Part shown: positions 63,842 to 64,000 of the stretch, in pieces
Position numbering within the stretch: position 1 is the stretch's first letter
Layout: the number at the start of each line of letters is the position of its first letter
Assembly (NCBI GenBank): GCA_902619835.1
Contig: CACNFS010000005.1
Span: 1-64,000, forward strand
DNA from: an uncultured Pelagibacteraceae bacterium
Lineage (GTDB): Bacteria > Pseudomonadota > Alphaproteobacteria > Pelagibacterales > Pelagibacteraceae
Direction of reading: 5' to 3'
Length of the DNA stretch: 64,000 nucleotides
The notes under the pieces: model-generated
Database searches by the model: none
Told to the model about the DNA's origin: nothing
The model's input: the letters and a program-made list of their open reading frames with translations, nothing else
Made by a program: the position numbers and the translations under genes

Positions 63842-64000
63842 TATTTACTTTCCGTTACCTTTCTTCTTATATAATTATTAAAGATCACTGCAATTAACAT
63901 CATTGCACCTAAAAAGACTTTAAACCAGTCTGTATCAACATCAGTGTAAAATATACCCATTGATACTGTTCCGAAAATTAAAGCCCCAAATGCTGCACCT
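63841..64000 (-). CDS. CUT2 sugar ABC transporter permease, C-terminal part (5' end outside window)
   Basis: This is the last 52 codons of an RbsC-type permease, read on the minus strand from the window edge to TAA at 63841-63843. The residues form the ending [20 protein letters not shown] (shown in part) and a final TM helix ([14 protein letters not shown]) with a basic tail (RRKVTESK), typical of the family C-terminus. The TAATG junction couples it to the ATPase gene. The start, the binding protein and any further enzymes lie beyond position 64000. Confidence 0.85.
   Translation of the reverse strand, partial: GAAFGALIFGTVSMGIFYTDVDTDWFKVFLGAMMLIAVIFNNYIRRKVTESK

Overview
The window is a gene-dense, strongly A+T-rich stretch of an alphaproteobacterial chromosome that looks like a SAR11 (Candidatus Pelagibacter-type) marine bacterium. 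The basis is gene content and style: very short spacers, many 1-11 bp gene overlaps, Lys/Asn/Ile-rich proteins, small proteomes of each family, the alphaproteobacterial orders tatABC-serS-yajC-secDF and argS-(small protein)-nagZ-scpAB, and an NDUFS4-like complex I accessory subunit. No rRNA, CRISPR array, insertion sequence or prophage is seen. Five tRNA genes are present: Asn, Cys, Lys, Ser and Pro.

Layout. 1-3 kb: end of an amino-acid ABC ATPase, cysteine synthase, a DUF6134 exported protein, an XRE regulator with a candidate operator, tRNA-Asn and tRNA-Cys. 3-9.3 kb: a carbohydrate/glycoside uptake cassette (divergent MalK-like ATPase, binding protein, two unusual permeases, cytoplasmic GH63/MGH1-like glycoside hydrolase). 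9.3-14.9 kb: valS-ilvD-manC. 14.9-27 kb: xthA-erpA (minus), then a long plus-strand run dgt-argS-nagZ-scpAB-tatABC-serS-yajC-secDF. 26.7-39 kb: a PuuD-like membrane protein and uvrA (minus), ssb-gyrA-coaD-cyclophilin-tgt, tRNA-Lys, a Tat-type M48 lipoprotein, a DUF502 protein, recG and sdhE. 39.5-49 kb: tRNA-Ser, then mltB-RlpA-like-dacC-tmk-holB-metG-tatD-MBL hydrolase, followed by minus-strand glutathione peroxidase, Fe-S scaffold and nhaA. 49.4-51.7 kb: tRNA-Pro, NDUFS4-like, SbmA/BacA-like and AEC transporters.

51.7-56.9 kb looks like a small accessory region: 410 bp of non-coding DNA, a short Ogt, a tiny membrane protein, a tyrosine recombinase, an alpha-1,2-fucosyltransferase-like GT11, a two-headed glycosyltransferase and a GIY-YIG protein. 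56.9-64 kb is a catabolic locus: HpcH/HpaI aldolase, aldehyde dehydrogenase, IolD, a Gfo/Idh/MocA oxidoreductase, a ROK kinase, and an FrcA-like ATPase with the end of its permease. It suggests cyclitol or sugar uptake and breakdown, with more of the locus beyond the right edge.

The observations I find most worth checking are a DUF11-like domain inserted in the first sugar permease, a 16-bp perfect hairpin touching that permease's start codon, a possible osmolyte-glycoside uptake-and-hydrolysis cassette, and the loss of expected zinc/metal ligands in three unrelated enzymes (Tgt, the ROK kinase, an MBL hydrolase).
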